Origin: Candidatus Latescibacterota bacterium | GTDB lineage: Bacteria; Latescibacterota; 4484-107 | Reading direction: 5' to 3' | Assembly (NCBI GenBank): GCA_030613045.1 | Contig: JAUWMS010000012.1 | Location: forward strand, 1-13,977 | Length of the DNA stretch: 13,977 nucleotides | Shown: piece by piece, positions 12,272-13,977 of the stretch | Numbering within the stretch: position 1 is the stretch's first letter | Layout of the letters: the number at the start of each line of letters is the position of its first letter | Notes under the pieces: generated by a model | The model's database searches: none | Told to the model about the DNA's origin: nothing | Seen by the model: only the letters and a program-made list of their open reading frames with translations | Program-made: the position numbers and the translations under genes

Positions 12272-12622
12272 ATGCCCTGGGTCAATCAAGAGATGTGCAT
12301 TGGTTGTGGAATATGTGTAGAGGAATGTCCGGTTGGGGCCATTTCGATCCCTGATGAGAAGGCCACGATTGACGACGAAGAATGCATCCGGTGCGGCCGG
12401 TGTCACGACGTCTGTCCGGAAGAAGCCGTTCGGCACGATAGCGAACGGATACCCCTGGAGATCGAGGCCAACCTCGAGTGGACGCGGAATTTGCTGGGCC
12501 ACTTCGAGACTAAGAAAGAAAAGCAAGGCCTGGTCGAGCGGATGAAAAAACTCTTCATCAAAGAAAGAAAAGTGGCCGAGCAGACCGTCGAGCGGCTGGA
12601 GGAACTCAAAAGCACGTTTTGA
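12272..12622 (+). CDS. 2[4Fe-4S] ferredoxin-type protein with helical C-terminal extension
   Basis: ATG at 12272 with aaggagaaagg just upstream; 116 residues. Two complete cluster motifs are present: C9-I-G-C12-G-I-C15-V-E-E-C19-P and C38-I-R-C41-G-R-C44-H-D-V-C48-P, so it should hold two [4Fe-4S] clusters and carry electrons in the cytoplasm. Bacterial ferredoxins of this type are about 55-60 residues; here a further 55 residues follow (62-116), rich in Glu, Lys and Arg (ETKKEKQGLVERMKKLFIKERK) and predicted to be helical or a short coiled coil, perhaps a docking element for a partner enzyme. It opens a tight run: the thiamine-binding-type gene starts 52 bases after its stop. The partner oxidoreductase is not identified. 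Confidence 0.92.
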   Translation: MPWVNQEMCIGCGICVEECPVGAISIPDEKATIDDEECIRCGRCHDVCPEEAVRHDSERIPLEIEANLEWTRNLLGHFETKKEKQGLVERMKKLFIKERKVAEQTVERLEELKSTF

Positions 12623-12674
12623 AGGATCTGGGGCCACTATCAAAACCGCTTTTATGTTGAGAACGGAGGATGCT

Positions 12675-12968
12675 ATGGCCGTCGCGGGTGTTACTGTGAT
12701 TCCACTGGGCACGGGGAGCCCGAGTGTGGGGGATTATGTCCGTGCGTGCGTGGAGGTGTTGAAGGAGTATCCGGATCTCACCGTTGAACCGACGCCGATG
12801 TCCACGGTGATCGAGGGGGACTTGAGGCGAATTTTGGAGGCGGTTCAGCGGATGCACGAGGTACCGTTCGAAGCGGGCGCACTGCGCGTGGTAACGCATA
12901 TAACCATTGACGAGCGGCGGGATAAGCCCCTGACGATTCAGAGTAAGCTCAATGCGGTGCGGGGCTGA
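12675..12968 (+). CDS. MTH1187/UPF0045 family thiamine-binding-type protein
   Basis: I choose ATG 12675 because cggagga ends at 12670; an in-frame codon at 12654 lacks such a site. The 97-residue product matches the UPF0045 (MTH1187/YkoF-related) fold: VTVIPLGTGSPSVGDYV at the start (6-22), then TVEPTPMSTVIEGDLRRIL (36-54), where the PMSTVIEG segment is the family hallmark, and a final strand RVVTHITIDERRD (71-83). These small ferredoxin-like alpha/beta proteins form oligomers and several bind thiamine or related pyrimidines in the cytoplasm; their physiological role is not settled. No TPP riboswitch is seen upstream. It lies between the ferredoxin and the methyltransferase with gaps of 52 and 26 bases, so the three are probably one operon. 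Confidence 0.87.
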   Translation: MAVAGVTVIPLGTGSPSVGDYVRACVEVLKEYPDLTVEPTPMSTVIEGDLRRILEAVQRMHEVPFEAGALRVVTHITIDERRDKPLTIQSKLNAVRG

Positions 12969-12994
12969 CCCTATCCAAAGAAGAGGTGAGGACT

Positions 12995-13855
12995 ATGGCT
13001 TCTTCAAAAGGCAGAACGGGCGCCGGGATTCGGGAATTTCTCGAATATTACCTATTGGGCCTTCTTAACGAGGGAACAAAGACGAAGCAAAAAATGGTGG
13101 AGCTTATATTAGAGCGAAGTTCGGATAACAACGACTATCGTCCGGGGGGTGCTCTCTTAGTAGCCGATCAAGAAGTGGACTCGACTGTAAGCCTGTTGTT
13201 GCAGAGGAGCTGGATAAAGACCACAGAAAAGGGGGATGCTTTTGAAATTACCGGCGAGGGGAGGAAGAGATTTGAAAAAGTGGATAAGCTAAAAGAGCAA
13301 ACCAGCGGCTCCAAAGAGGAGGCCACCCAAAAGCTCATATCCCTTCTTGATCCATCCCCTCCGAAGAAGTATGTCCTTGACGTGGGAACCGGCGAAGGGT
13401 ATCTCGCTTTCAAGCTGGCTGAAGCGGGCTTCAAAGTGCTTGGGATAGATTCCAGCGAGTTTGATTACTCAAAGGACAGCATTCAGGAGGCCATGGGGAA
13501 ATTGAAGGGGGGAAACAATATCGCCTTTCGAGTAGCCGATGTGAAGAAGCTAACAGGTTTTCAAGAACCTTTCGACTACGTGGTTTCCAGTCAGGCGCTG
13601 CATTGTATGAAAGACCAGGAAGGCTGCATGGAAGCCATAACTCGTCTTTTGAAAAAGGGCGGTACGTTCGTCTGCTCAGATTTCTCCGTCGGGCTGCTTG
13701 GTTTTCTCCATCACGGTTTTCACTGCTTCCTCGCTCTTTCAAAAGAGGAGTGGCTCGAGATGCTCCCCCAATGCGGGTATACCAATGTGAGCATACACGA
13801 AGTACACGATTTCTGCGTTGTGGAGGGACAGAAGGCCCGCTCAGGAAAGGGATGA
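12995..13855 (+). CDS. Winged-helix domain fused to a SAM-dependent methyltransferase
   Basis: ATG at 12995 with agaggtgagg at 12981-12990; an in-frame GTG at 12986 lies within that site and is unlikely. 286 residues. Residues 10-100 look like a winged helix-turn-helix of PadR/DUF type: EFLEYYLLGLLNEGTKTKQKMVELIL (14-39), a second helix pair with VDSTVSLLLQRSWI (61-74), and the wing FEITGEGRKRFEKV (83-96). Residues 115-280 are a class I methyltransferase: motif I KYVLDVGTGEGYLAFKLAEAG (125-145), the acidic end of strand 2 in VLGIDSSEFDY (148-158), VADVKKL (180-186), FDYVVSSQALHC (193-204) and LLKKGGTFVCSDF (218-230). An N-terminal DNA- or protein-binding wing on a methyltransferase is seen in some anaerobes and archaea; the acceptor is unknown. 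It is the last gene of the ferredoxin-UPF0045 operon. Confidence 0.87.
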   Translation: MASSKGRTGAGIREFLEYYLLGLLNEGTKTKQKMVELILERSSDNNDYRPGGALLVADQEVDSTVSLLLQRSWIKTTEKGDAFEITGEGRKRFEKVDKLKEQTSGSKEEATQKLISLLDPSPPKKYVLDVGTGEGYLAFKLAEAGFKVLGIDSSEFDYSKDSIQEAMGKLKGGNNIAFRVADVKKLTGFQEPFDYVVSSQALHCMKDQEGCMEAITRLLKKGGTFVCSDFSVGLLGFLHHGFHCFLALSKEEWLEMLPQCGYTNVSIHEVHDFCVVEGQKARSGKG

Positions 13856-13888
13856 TACCCTCTCAACTCAGTACATCACAATGAGGGA

Positions 13889-13977
13889 GACGCCAGACGA
13901 CAGACGCCAGAAGTCAGAGGCCAGAAGCCAGATGTCAGACGTCAGCACCTAAGAAGACAGAGGCCAGATGCCAGGCG
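13889..13977. repeat. Degenerate short-period repeat (GCCAGA/GTCAGA units), running off the window edge
   Basis: From 13889 the sequence is a string of irregular 6-11 base units such as gacgccaga, cgacagacgccag, aagtcagagg and ccagaagccagatgtcagac. It starts 34 bases after the methyltransferase stop and continues past the end of the window. There is no constant repeat plus unique spacer, so it is not a CRISPR array. Confidence 0.75.

Noticed and set aside
13889..13977. CRISPR array
   Set aside because: Units vary in length and sequence and there are no spacers or cas genes.

Overview
The window reads as chromosomal DNA of an uncultured, probably anaerobic bacterium of about 50-55 % G+C. It is bacterial rather than archaeal because it carries a prolipoprotein diacylglyceryl transferase and strong Shine-Dalgarno sites. 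Anaerobic, sulfur- and metal-centred life is suggested by a LarC-type nickel-pincer protein, a UroD-like methyltransferase-family protein, a protein-disulfide-oxidoreductase/thioredoxin fusion, a CoA-disulfide (persulfide) reductase with rhodanese, a TauE/SafE exporter and an 8Fe ferredoxin. I cannot name the phylum. All recognised genes lie on the + strand.

Layout. (1) 1-869: 3' part of an L-fucose/arabinose-isomerase-like gene. (2) 1097-2365: a LarC1-like nickel-insertion protein whose chain is interrupted by a TrmO/TsaA (UPF0066) methyltransferase domain. (3) 2366-2887: a 0.5 kb gene-free stretch that is a four-level nest of inverted repeats. (4) 2888-5078: a three-domain redoxin followed 22 bases later by a UroD-family gene. 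(5) 5079-5437: a second repeat-rich stretch. (6) 5438-6700: MFS transporter, then a nested inverted-repeat element (6753-6892). (7) 6983-8575: SAM methyltransferase and Lgt. (8) 8767-11073: two almost identical copies of a small FmdB-type zinc-ribbon gene flank a CoA-disulfide reductase-rhodanese gene, and a TauE/SafE permease follows (11303-12103). (9) 12104-12255: a third compound repeat. (10) 12272-13855: tight operon of ferredoxin, UPF0045 thiamine-binding-type protein and a winged-helix-methyltransferase. The window ends in a degenerate short-period repeat.

How the parts may work together: the oxidoreductase-rhodanese, FmdB zinc ribbons and TauE/SafE permease look like a sulfane-sulfur/persulfide handling locus. 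The redoxin and UroD-like pair may be co-transcribed. The most unusual protein is the LarC1 with an embedded SAM-dependent methyltransferase domain. The most unusual DNA is a set of modular palindromic repeats (shared leader, interchangeable hairpins, insertions within insertions) that occupy most of the larger intergenic spaces and often begin within a few bases of a stop codon.
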